NCBI RefSeq assembly: GCF_900100665.1
Contig: NZ_FNCS01000003.1
Location: forward strand, 310,001 to 374,000
DNA length: 64,000 nucleotides
Reading direction: 5' to 3'
Source of the DNA: Pelagibacterium luteolum
GTDB taxonomy: Bacteria; Pseudomonadota; Alphaproteobacteria; Rhizobiales; Devosiaceae
A program made the position numbers and the translations under genes. The notes below the pieces were generated by a model, which did not search any database, had not been told where the DNA came from, and saw nothing but the letters and a program-made list of their open reading frames with translations. Positions 34,113 to 41,612 of this stretch are shown here, piece after piece. Numbering within the stretch: position 1 is the stretch's first letter; each line of letters opens with the position of its first letter.

Positions 34113-35270
34113 TCAATCCATGGCAGTGAGTGCTTCAAGCACCGTGTGCACGGCATTAATCCGTGCTGGCATGAACACGTTCTTGTTAGCGAGCATAACG
34201 ACGCCGATAGCTTCCTCTGGAACAAAGGCCACGTACGCGCCAAAACCGTTAGTTGACCCGGTCTTGCCAAAGAGGGTGGCTCCTGACGCTCCCTCATCTG
34301 CTGCCAATGCCGCAGCTGGGTTGGGCTCCATCGCCATAGTTCTGGAATTGCCCGCCAGAAGTTCCTCCGCCGTCAGCGGATATGGCATCTGCTCCCACCC
34401 CAGGCCCTGGGTCATAGGGCCAACCTTGAAGTAGCCTACGTGCGTGGCTTCGATGGCAGGCTGCAAATCTGGATCAAGCACTTCGGGATGGATGTTTGCA
34501 TCCACAAAGGCGATCATATCCTCGGCGCTGGACTTCACCCCATAAGCCTCGTCGTCAAAAGGGCCGGGATTGACCCGGATGGGTTGATTGTTGGCGTCAT
34601 AGCCCCAGGCGTACGAGGCAATGTGGCTTTCCGGCACCCGAACGAACGTGTGATCTAGGTCCAAACCCGCCAAGATCTTTTCTTCCAGCAGTTTGGAAAA
34701 TTCGTCGTCCAACGCGCGTGCTGCCAGATGGCCAAAAAACCCGATGCTGGGATTGGAATAGCGCCGGACTTCACCCGGGGCCGCATCGGGCTGCCACCCG
34801 GCGAGATAGGACAAAGCTTCTTCGTCCGTGGCGATGCCATCAGGGAACTGGAGTGGCAGCCCGCCGGCGGTATAGGTTGCCAGATGCGCCAGTGTGGCTT
34901 TGTCGATAGGCGATCCCTTAAGTTCAGGGATGTAGCGCGATGCCGTCTCATCGAGTGTGAGCTCGCCTCGCGCCAGAGCATAGCCGCCCAGTGCTGCCGT
35001 GAAAGTCTTGCTCACCGAACCAAGCTCGAAAATCGTGTGCTCGGTGACCGGGTCTCCGCTCTCCAATGAGGAGACCCCATAGTTAAAGAAGTGGTGCTGG
35101 CCGTCGATGGTTATGGCTATTGCCATGCCGGGGACGTCGTACTCTTCCATGAGCGGCGCGAACGCGTGATCGACGGCAACAGCAAGTTCGGGGTGATCAG
35201 CCGCATTTACCAGAACAGGGCAGAAGACGAGGCACGCTGGCAACGCCAGATTGATGAAGTGACGCATCAT
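34113..35270 (-). CDS. ampC: class C beta-lactamase-like serine hydrolase
   Basis: The 385-residue protein has a signal peptide (MMRHFINLALPACLVFCPVL, cleavage near VNA-ADH). It shows the three class C motifs: nucleophile S85 with K88 (SVSK), Y171-S-N173 (YSN) and K336-T-G338 (KTG). Length and motif spacing fit AmpC beta-lactamases; esterases of the same fold are less likely given the YSN and FGKTGSTNGFG regions. No divergent ampR is present. A palindromic site stands just upstream. Base use looks less C-biased than in neighbouring genes, so acquisition by transfer is possible. Confidence 0.88.
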   Translation of the reverse strand: MMRHFINLALPACLVFCPVLVNAADHPELAVAVDHAFAPLMEEYDVPGMAIAITIDGQHHFFNYGVSSLESGDPVTEHTIFELGSVSKTFTAALGGYALARGELTLDETASRYIPELKGSPIDKATLAHLATYTAGGLPLQFPDGIATDEEALSYLAGWQPDAAPGEVRRYSNPSIGFFGHLAARALDDEFSKLLEEKILAGLDLDHTFVRVPESHIASYAWGYDANNQPIRVNPGPFDDEAYGVKSSAEDMIAFVDANIHPEVLDPDLQPAIEATHVGYFKVGPMTQGLGWEQMPYPLTAEELLAGNSRTMAMEPNPAAALAADEGASGATLFGKTGSTNGFGAYVAFVPEEAIGVVMLANKNVFMPARINAVHTVLEALTAMD

Positions 35271-35612
35271 TTTTCTCTTTCCAGTTTGTGTAAATTTACA
35301 CGCGGCGGAAAAGACCGCGGCTGCGTGACACCATTGGGGCAGCGCAAAAGGCTGTCACTCATGATGGTTTATGGTGGGTAAATATCAACACGCTGTCCCC
35401 ACCTGCATCTCATAGCCTAAAGTCTTCCAAATTCAGAGACTGTCTGGTGGTGCCTGCGATCTGCGCCCCCCCACCCGCCTCACAGGCTTGAAGCCGCACT
35501 GGGAGAGGACCACGCGGAACCCAATCCATTTTGCCTCAGTTGATACTGCTGGCAGCTTCGAGGATTTCACAGATTGGCTGCTAAAGACCGCTTTGGGGTC
35601 GAAACCAGCCCC
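35271..35612. other. 342-base gap upstream of the beta-lactamase-like gene, no gene seen
   Basis: The first 130 bases are relatively AT-rich and contain the palindrome at 35288-35301. The rest, up to the acetyltransferase stop codon, shows no convincing reading frame, terminator or palindromic repeat. Confidence 0.6.
35288..35301. promoter_or_regulatory. perfect 14-base palindrome, operator candidate for the beta-lactamase-like gene
   Basis: GTGTAAATTTACAC reads the same on both strands and ends 18 bases before the start codon, where a repressor would block initiation. It does not match the AmpR or BlaI operators that I know. The binding protein is unknown. Confidence 0.6.
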
Positions 35613-36107
35613 CTACCCCGCCCACCGCTCCATCAACAAACACCGCCCCCAGTCCGTCTGCCGCACGTCCTTGCGCACGAACCCCAACTTCTCATAGGTC
35701 CGGATAGCGCGGGCGTTGTCGGGATGCGGGTCGGTGCCGATGGCCGGGGCGCCGGCGGCAAAGAGCTGATCGATACGGGCGCGGATAAAACCAGTGCCAT
35801 GCCCCCGCCCGAGCATGTCGGGCTCGCCGATAAACTGGTCGATGCCGCGCGACCCCGGCGGCAGATGAAAAAAATGATGCCCCTCGACCGCGTGCGGATC
35901 GTAATCCTGCATATAGGCAAAGGACCGCCCCTCGAACGAGACGATCCACCTCTCGACATCCGGTTCATCGAGATCGTCGGCCATGATCGGATCGGCGGGA
36001 TTGCCCTCGGCATCGATCCACCATTGGCGCACCGCCGGCGTCTCCAGCCAGCGATGGATCATCGGAAGATCGGAAACCGTAACAGGGCGAAAACGATAGG
36101 CCTGCAT
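35613..36107 (-). CDS. GNAT acetyltransferase, aminoglycoside 6'-N-acetyltransferase-like
   Basis: The 164-residue protein has the start typical of AAC(6')-like GNAT enzymes (YRFRPVTVSDLPMIHRWLET), a central SFEGRSFAYMQDYDP strand region, the acetyl-CoA loop GRGHGTGF and the C-terminal HPDNARAIRTYEKLGF. The family includes aminoglycoside-resistance and siderophore-acetylating members; the substrate here is unknown. It lies 43 bases downstream of the rirA stop codon on the same strand. With the ampC-like gene nearby it may form a small resistance region. Confidence 0.85.
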   Translation of the reverse strand: MQAYRFRPVTVSDLPMIHRWLETPAVRQWWIDAEGNPADPIMADDLDEPDVERWIVSFEGRSFAYMQDYDPHAVEGHHFFHLPPGSRGIDQFIGEPDMLGRGHGTGFIRARIDQLFAAGAPAIGTDPHPDNARAIRTYEKLGFVRKDVRQTDWGRCLLMERWAG

Positions 36108-36149
36108 GGCGCGCGCTCTCCCTGCGCTTGCCGCCGGGGCGCCTGAACT

Positions 36150-36605
36150 CTAGTTCAGCTCCAGCCCAAGCATCTCGATCCCCAGCCGCGAGCGCATGGC
36201 GCGGCGTTTGTCGGTGAGGTCGGCAATCGTATAGGAGCGCAGAACGGCAAAGAACGCTTCGAGCGCTTCGTGCAGCGCGGCGTTCAACTCACACCCGCCA
36301 ACCAGCGGACAGCTCGTCTCACCACCTTCGAAACATTCCGCCAGCGCGAAATTTTCCTCGGTGAGCTTGATGACGTCGAGCAGCGTGATTTCCGACGCCG
36401 CCCGCCCCAGCCGAATGCCGCCATGCCGACCACGCACCGTGTCCAGCAGATGGTTCTCGACAAGCGGCTTGATCAGCTTGAACAAAAACAGCTCGGATAT
36501 GCCATAGGCCTTGGCGATGTCGCTGACGCGCGAAAGATCGGGCGAATTGATCGCGCAATACATGAGCGTGCGAACGGCATAGCTCGATTGGCGTGTCAGT
36601 CTCAT
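36150..36605 (-). CDS. rirA: Rrf2-family iron-responsive regulator RirA
   Basis: RirA is the iron-sulfur-sensing repressor of iron uptake genes in rhizobia and relatives. The 151-residue protein begins MRLTRQSSYAVRTLMYCA, has the Rrf2 winged helix with RGRHGGIRLG, and three cysteines C91, C99 and C105, the same numbers and spacing as the cluster ligands reported for RirA. I chose the ATG at 36605, which has AAGGG seven bases upstream and matches the family start. IscR would have a different cysteine spacing. Confidence 0.93.
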   Translation of the reverse strand: MRLTRQSSYAVRTLMYCAINSPDLSRVSDIAKAYGISELFLFKLIKPLVENHLLDTVRGRHGGIRLGRAASEITLLDVIKLTEENFALAECFEGGETSCPLVGGCELNAALHEALEAFFAVLRSYTIADLTDKRRAMRSRLGIEMLGLELN

Positions 36606-36684
36606 GGATAGACCCTTGCTCGACGCGGCGCACCGCATTCATCTCTTGAATCGCACCATAACCCCAGACGCGATCCGCGCAAAC

Positions 36685-36712
36685 ATTATAACAATTCTAA
36701 AGTAAGTCAATT
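36685..36712 (-). promoter_or_regulatory. promoter region of rirA
   Basis: On the minus strand TATAAT (36685-36690) forms a perfect -10 box 80 bases before the rirA start. Upstream of it lie TTTAGAA (36695-36701), which resembles a half-site of the rhizobial Irr iron control element, and TTGACT (36705-36710), only 14 bases from the -10 box. The region is AT-rich against the GC-rich background. Confidence 0.5.
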
Positions 36713-36780
36713 AAACCTGACGCCGCTGTTCAGGTTTGAGTGGCGCAGCACCCCCACCCCACCTGTTGGTCCTCCCCCTC

Positions 36781-37032
36781 CCGTCACCCTCGGGCTCGAC
36801 CCGAGGGCCCAGCAAGCACCCGCCCCAACCAACACCTGTCATCCCGGCCTTGCGCCGGGACCCAGTATCCTCCGCGACAAATGGCGCCCCCAGCATCCCA
36901 CCAACCTCGAGCATACTGGATCCCGGGTCTCCGCCCGGGATGACACCTGTGGGCTTGCCCCCACACAGCCACCAGCCACCCGTCACCCCACCCCCACCCG
37001 TCACCCTAGGGCCCGACCCGAGGGCCCACGCA
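36781..37032. repeat. repeat cluster between rirA and the nucleoside hydrolase (B, A, inverted A, B)
   Basis: In the 512-base gap 36606-37117, a type B element (36781-36813), a type A element (36837-36875), an inverted A element (36909-36945) and another type B element (36998-37032) lie in a row. This B-A-A'-B order resembles the cluster before the kaiC operon. No gene is seen. The elements are within 90 to 340 bases of the nucleoside hydrolase start and may be in its leader. Confidence 0.85.
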
Positions 37033-37117
37033 GCGCCAACCCCAACCACCGCGCCCGCCCCTTCCCTTTCCCTCACGCTTGGCTACGATCCCCACCGCGA
37101 ATCGTAAGGAGCAGAAT

Positions 37118-38059
37118 TTGGCCCGCAAGATCATCATCGATACCGACCCTGGACAGGACGACGCCGTCGCCATCCTCCTGGCACTTGCCTCCCCTCAAGA
37201 GCTTGACGTCCTGGGCATCGTCGCCGTCGCCGGCAATGTGGGTCTTGCCCAGAATGCGAAAAACGCGCTCAAGATCGTCGAACTCGCCGGTCGCCCCGAA
37301 GTCCCCGTCTTCGCCGGCTGCGCCCGCCCCCTGACGCGAAAACTGATCACCGCCGAACACGTCCACGGCCAGACCGGCCTTGACGGCCCCGATCTGCCCG
37401 AGCCGACGATCGCGCTCGAGGACCAGCACGGCGTCGATTTCATCATCGACACCATCCGCGCCGAACCCGAAGGCACCGTCACCCTCTGCGCCCTCGGCCC
37501 GCTCACCAATATCGCCATGGCACTCATCAAGGCGCCCGACATCGCTCCGCGCATCGCAGAGATCGTCCTGATGGGCGGCGCCTATTTCGAGGTCGGCAAC
37601 ATCACCCCTGCCGCCGAATTCAATATCTATGTCGATCCCGAAGCCGCCAAGACCGTGATGGCCTCGGGCGCACCCATCACCATCATGCCGCTCGATGTCA
37701 CCCATCAGATGCTCGGCACCCCGGAGCGCATCGCGGCCTTCACATCGGCGGGCAACGCATCGGGTGCCGCCGTCGCCGCCATGCTCGGATTTTCCGAACG
37801 CTTCGATCTGAAAAAATACGGCTGGCCCGGCGCGCCCCTGCACGACCCCTGCGTCATCGCATGGCTGCTGGCGCCCGAAATTTTCGAAGGCCGCTTGTGC
37901 AATGTCGAAATCGAATGCGCGAGCGAATTGACCCGCGGGATGACCGTCGCCGACTACTGGCACGTCACCGATCGTCCCCGCAACGCGACCTTCATTCGCA
38001 GCGGAAATTCGGATGCGTTTTACGCCCTTCTGGCCGAAAAAATCGCCTCGCTCCCATAA
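37118..38059 (+). CDS. inosine-uridine preferring nucleoside hydrolase (TTG start)
   Basis: The enzyme cleaves nucleosides to base and ribose. The 313-residue protein opens with the family signature DTDPGQDDA (residues 8-16), which binds calcium through the aspartates, and has LCALGPLTNIA and LMGGAYFEVGN in the middle and HDPCVIAWLL near the end. No ATG lies close to the signature; a strong AAGGAG site stands six bases before a TTG at 37118, which I take as the start. The product could supply uracil to the pyrimidine pathway encoded in the window. Confidence 0.92.
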   Translation: MARKIIIDTDPGQDDAVAILLALASPQELDVLGIVAVAGNVGLAQNAKNALKIVELAGRPEVPVFAGCARPLTRKLITAEHVHGQTGLDGPDLPEPTIALEDQHGVDFIIDTIRAEPEGTVTLCALGPLTNIAMALIKAPDIAPRIAEIVLMGGAYFEVGNITPAAEFNIYVDPEAAKTVMASGAPITIMPLDVTHQMLGTPERIAAFTSAGNASGAAVAAMLGFSERFDLKKYGWPGAPLHDPCVIAWLLAPEIFEGRLCNVEIECASELTRGMTVADYWHVTDRPRNATFIRSGNSDAFYALLAEKIASLP

Positions 38060-38132
38060 TTTCCGCATTGGGGGCCACAAACTCAAGAATTGGAACACCG
38101 CACATAGCCGGGCTTCTCCGATCTCGAGCCAT

Positions 38133-38159
38133 ATATGCGGGGTTGTGCGCCCCGCATAT
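38133..38159. other. perfect ten-base hairpin after the nucleoside hydrolase
   Basis: ATATGCGGGG (38133-38142) and CCCCGCATAT (38150-38159) are perfect arms with a seven-base loop, 74 bases after the stop codon. No T run follows. It may end or protect the nucleoside hydrolase mRNA. Confidence 0.6.
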
Positions 38160-38353
38160 GCATCTGCGCTGCCCATGCTGGGCGGCGCGGAATTTTTACC
38201 GTTTGGTCGGGAAAAGTCGCCCCTTGGTTGCTTTTCGCTTTGTAAAGCGCCCGCTTTCTGGTTTTCTGTCGCGATCAACCGGCCGCGCCAGTTGCGCGGG
38301 GCATGACGGCCGGACACGAAGCACGCGTTACAACAATGGGTTAAGCCGCATTT

Positions 38354-39121
38354 ATGGTGCATATTCTTGAGCTGAGGGACATCCATAAATCCTTCGGCAA
38401 TCTTGAAGTCCTCAAGGGCGTTTCCATTACGGCGAACGCCGGCGACGTCGTGACATTGATCGGGTCGTCAGGATCGGGCAAATCCACACTGCTGCGCTGC
38501 ATAAACATGCTTGAAGTGCCCAATCAGGGCCATGTGCTGGTTGATGGCGAGGAAGTTGCCCTTTCAAGCGAAGGCCCCGACCGCCACCCAACCGACGCCG
38601 CCCAGCTGCGCCGCGTGCGGTCCGAATTAGGCATGGTTTTTCAATCCTTTAACCTCTGGTCGCACCTGACGATCCTTGAAAATGTCATGGAAGCGCCGCT
38701 GCGCGTTCAAAAGCGCAACGCCGACGAAGTCAAAAGCCAGGCGCTCGAACTCCTTGAAAAGGTTGGCATTTCCGCCAAGGCCGATGCCTTCCCAGCCCAA
38801 CTCTCAGGCGGCCAGCAACAGCGCGCCGCCATCGCCCGCGCCCTCTGCGTCAACCCCAAGATCATGCTGTTCGACGAGCCCACATCGGCCCTCGACCCCG
38901 AACTCGAAGTGGAAGTTCTCCGCGTCATCAAGATGCTTGCCGACGAAGGCCGCACAATGATGCTGGTGACCCATGACATGAAATTTGCCCGCGAAGTCTC
39001 CGATAAGATTGTCTTTCTCCACCTCGGCAAGATCGAGGAACAAGGGACGGTCGAAGAGATTTTCGGGGCCACCAAATCCGACCGGCTGCGCCAGTTTCTG
39101 AGCGCCGCAGGACACGCCTGA
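38354..39121 (+). CDS. polar amino-acid ABC transporter ATP-binding protein
   Basis: The 255-residue HisP/GlnQ-type ATPase has Walker [10 protein letters not shown], the signature LSGGQQQR, Walker [15 protein letters not shown] and the switch histidine in LVTHDM. It energises import of a polar or basic amino acid. It is the first gene of a five-gene unit that continues with the binding protein, two permeases and a hydrolase. The ribosome site is weak, so the exact start is less certain than the gene itself. Confidence 0.95.
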   Translation: MVHILELRDIHKSFGNLEVLKGVSITANAGDVVTLIGSSGSGKSTLLRCINMLEVPNQGHVLVDGEEVALSSEGPDRHPTDAAQLRRVRSELGMVFQSFNLWSHLTILENVMEAPLRVQKRNADEVKSQALELLEKVGISAKADAFPAQLSGGQQQRAAIARALCVNPKIMLFDEPTSALDPELEVEVLRVIKMLADEGRTMMLVTHDMKFAREVSDKIVFLHLGKIEEQGTVEEIFGATKSDRLRQFLSAAGHA

Positions 39122-39191
39122 CCGGGGCGTCAACCATCATGCAAAGGGACCCGGTCGCAAACGCCAACCAACCAATTGAGGGAACTCGATA

Positions 39192-39944
39192 ATGAAAAAG
39201 GCACTTATCGCCGCCGCTGCACTTGCAGCTCTCACATCCGCCGCACATGCCCAGGACACCCTGCGCGTCGGCACGGAAGGTGCATATGCACCCTGGAATT
39301 TCGTCAATGATTCCGGCGAGTTGGCCGGCTACGAAATCGACCTCGCCAATGCGCTCTGCGAGCACACCGGCATGACCTGCGAGATCGTCCAGAACGATTG
39401 GGATTCGATCATCCCCAACCTCGTCGCAGGCAACTACGATGTGATCATGGCCGGCATGTCGATCACCGACGAACGCCTCGAGACCATCAACTTCACCCAG
39501 GATTACTTTCCGGTCGACCCCTCCAAATACATCGTTACCGCAGGCACTGAAGTCGACTTCGACAACATGAGCGGCATGCGCATCGGCGTTCAGGGAAACA
39601 CCATCCAGGCCGCCTTCGTTGAAGAAAACTTCGCTGACGGGAACACCGTTGTGTCCTTTGCCACCTTCGACCAGTCGATCGCCGATCTGGCTGCAGGCAA
39701 TGTGGACGTGGTGCTCGCCGACGGCTCCTCGCTCGAGCCCGTCGTTGAAAATTCCGGTGGTGCCCTTGAATTTGTTGGCGAAGATGTCGCCGTCGGTGGT
39801 GGCGTCGGCGGTGGCGTCCGCAAGGAAGACACAGAACTTCTCGCAACGCTCGACGAAGCCCTGACCGCGCTCAAGGCCGATGGCACAGTCGACGCCCTGC
39901 GCGCCGAGTGGTTCGACGGCGTCGAAGCCGCTTACACCGAGTAA
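39192..39944 (+). CDS. amino-acid ABC transporter substrate-binding protein (family 3)
   Basis: The 250-residue protein has a signal peptide (MKKALIAAAALAALTSAAHA, then QDTLRVG) and the family 3 start GTEGAYAPWNFVNDSGELAGYEIDL, as in lysine/arginine/ornithine, histidine and octopine binding proteins. Further on is MAGMSITDERLETINFTQDY. The ligand is probably a basic or N-acylated amino acid, given the desuccinylase-like gene at the end of the unit. GAGGG stands before the ATG. Confidence 0.94.
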   Translation: MKKALIAAAALAALTSAAHAQDTLRVGTEGAYAPWNFVNDSGELAGYEIDLANALCEHTGMTCEIVQNDWDSIIPNLVAGNYDVIMAGMSITDERLETINFTQDYFPVDPSKYIVTAGTEVDFDNMSGMRIGVQGNTIQAAFVEENFADGNTVVSFATFDQSIADLAAGNVDVVLADGSSLEPVVENSGGALEFVGEDVAVGGGVGGGVRKEDTELLATLDEALTALKADGTVDALRAEWFDGVEAAYTE

Positions 39945-39965
39945 TCTCAATCACGTTCCCGGCGG

Positions 39966-39982
39966 CGGCGACGCTGTCGCCG
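39966..39982 (+). other. intercistronic hairpin after the binding-protein gene
   Basis: CGGCGAC GCT GTCGCCG is a perfect seven-pair stem with a three-base loop, 22 bases after the binding-protein stop. Such stems often keep binding-protein mRNA more abundant than permease mRNA. Confidence 0.6.
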
Positions 39983-40007
39983 GGCACATCTCGCAAGGGG
40001 CATGGGC

Positions 40008-40847
40008 GTGGAATCGGAAGCCTTCTGGCTTTACGATCTTGTGGGCGAAGACATCGCCTTCTGGATCGGCTACCTCACGAACGGCAAGCACCTCAACTGG
40101 TACGCCAGTTTTCGCTTCACCATCATGGCCGCGGTCTTTGGCGCCATACTGGCGCTTGTGTTCGGTCTATTGGGTGCGATGGCCAAGGCCTCGCGCTTTG
40201 CGCCCCTGCGCGCCGTAGGATCGGTCTATGTCGGTATGGTGCGCGGCATACCGGACGTATTGTTCTTTCTGTTCTTCCCCCTCGCATTCGAGCAGGCTGT
40301 CGAATGGGTCTTGGCGATGCAGGTCTGCACACCTGAATCCATTGCCGCAACCCAGGCAAAGTGGCCGCCCTGCCGCGAAGCGAACTGGCTGCTGACGACC
40401 AATCAGTACCTGATCCTCGCCTGCGTTTCGCTCGGCATCATCTACGGCGCCTTCACCGCCAACGTCATTCACGGCGCGATGCGCGCGGTGCCCAAGGGGC
40501 AGCTGGAAGCAGCCCGCGCCTATGGCATGAGCGACTTTCAGGTCCTTACACGCATCCATGTACGCCAGATGTGGGTCTATGCCCTTCCCGGCCTCTCAAA
40601 CGTCTGGATGCTGCTGATCAAGGCAACGTCGCTCCTGTCACTGCTCCAGGTGGCCGATATCGTCTGGTGGGCGGGCCAACTGGGCTCTCCAAACTTCCTT
40701 CCTCAAGCCGGCCTCGTGCATGGCGACTGGCGCTGGGCTTATTACATCGCCCTTTTCGTCTTCTATATCCTTGTGACCCTGCTCTCGGAAAAGGCCTTCA
40801 ACAGGCTCAATCTCTGGGCGCGTCGCGGCATGCCGGAGGAGGGCTAG
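40008..40847 (+). CDS. amino-acid ABC transporter permease (HisQ/M type, first)
   Basis: The 279-residue permease has about five membrane helices and the EAA coupling loop QLEAARAYGMSDFQVLTRI. An ATG at 40002 is in frame, but AAGGGG lies only one base before it; the GTG at 40008 has this site at the proper distance of seven bases, so I prefer it. A periplasmic insertion with two cysteines (near QVCTPESIAATQAKWPPCRE) sits between helices and is unusual for the family but known in octopine/histidine-type permeases. Confidence 0.92.
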   Translation: MESEAFWLYDLVGEDIAFWIGYLTNGKHLNWYASFRFTIMAAVFGAILALVFGLLGAMAKASRFAPLRAVGSVYVGMVRGIPDVLFFLFFPLAFEQAVEWVLAMQVCTPESIAATQAKWPPCREANWLLTTNQYLILACVSLGIIYGAFTANVIHGAMRAVPKGQLEAARAYGMSDFQVLTRIHVRQMWVYALPGLSNVWMLLIKATSLLSLLQVADIVWWAGQLGSPNFLPQAGLVHGDWRWAYYIALFVFYILVTLLSEKAFNRLNLWARRGMPEEG

Positions 40848-40850
40848 GCG

Positions 40851-41609
40851 ATGACCATCATCGAAACGCTGCTCCGCGAAATCCCGAAATACGCCGAGCC
40901 GGCCCTCTTCAACCTTTACTTTGCTGCCGTTTCGCTTCCGATCGGCTTTGCGTTCGCGCTGCTGTTTGCGCTGGGCAAAACGTCGAAGAACCCGATCATA
41001 CGCGGCCTGGCATCGGCCTATGTATACGCCTTCCGGGGCTCGCCGCTGTTTATCCAGTTCTTCATGTTCTATTCGATCATGCTGGCCCTCAACGCCGTTT
41101 GGTGGCGCCCGATGGGCATTTCATGGCTCATGATGAACCCGCTGTTTATCGGGCCCCTGGCACTGGTGATGAACACCACAGCCTACACCGCCGAAATCAT
41201 CTATGGTGCCCTGCGCACCGTCCCGCGTGGTGAGCTTGAGGCGGCCCGCGCTTACGGCATGACGCCTTATCAAGTGTTTCGGACCGTCACTTGGCCCAAT
41301 ACGATCCGCATTGCGTGGCCCGCCTATACCAATGAGGTGGTGTTTCTCTTCCATGCGACGGCGCTGGTCTATTTCACCTTGCCCGTGATCGATGGCCAGC
41401 GTGACATCATGAATACCGCCCGCAATTTCTTCGAACGTGACTACAACGCGTTTCTGCATTTTTCCGTCGCTGCGCTATGGTTCCTGGCCATCTCGATGGT
41501 GATCTTTTTCATCTTCGGGCTGGTCTATGAGCGCCTGATGCGCCACATGCCCAAGGAGAGGACGGCAAGCCGCCCCCGTCTCCGCTTCGGTCCCAAATAC
41601 ATCCGGTAG
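40851..41609 (+). CDS. amino-acid ABC transporter permease (HisQ/M type, second)
   Basis: The 252-residue permease has the family's helices and the coupling loop ELEAARAYGMTPYQVFRTV. GGAGGG precedes its ATG, three bases after the first permease ends. It forms the channel with that protein. A charged C-terminal tail (KERTASRPRLRFGPKYIR) faces the cytoplasm. Confidence 0.94.
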   Translation: MTIIETLLREIPKYAEPALFNLYFAAVSLPIGFAFALLFALGKTSKNPIIRGLASAYVYAFRGSPLFIQFFMFYSIMLALNAVWWRPMGISWLMMNPLFIGPLALVMNTTAYTAEIIYGALRTVPRGELEAARAYGMTPYQVFRTVTWPNTIRIAWPAYTNEVVFLFHATALVYFTLPVIDGQRDIMNTARNFFERDYNAFLHFSVAALWFLAISMVIFFIFGLVYERLMRHMPKERTASRPRLRFGPKYIR

Positions 41610-41612
41610 CCC

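Noticed and set aside
37073-38386. Minus-strand frame of 437 codons
   Set aside because: Antisense to the nucleoside hydrolase, whose motifs and ribosome site are clear.
38928-39950. Minus-strand frame of 340 codons
   Set aside because: Antisense to the amino-acid binding protein and ATPase genes; composition is that of a shadow.
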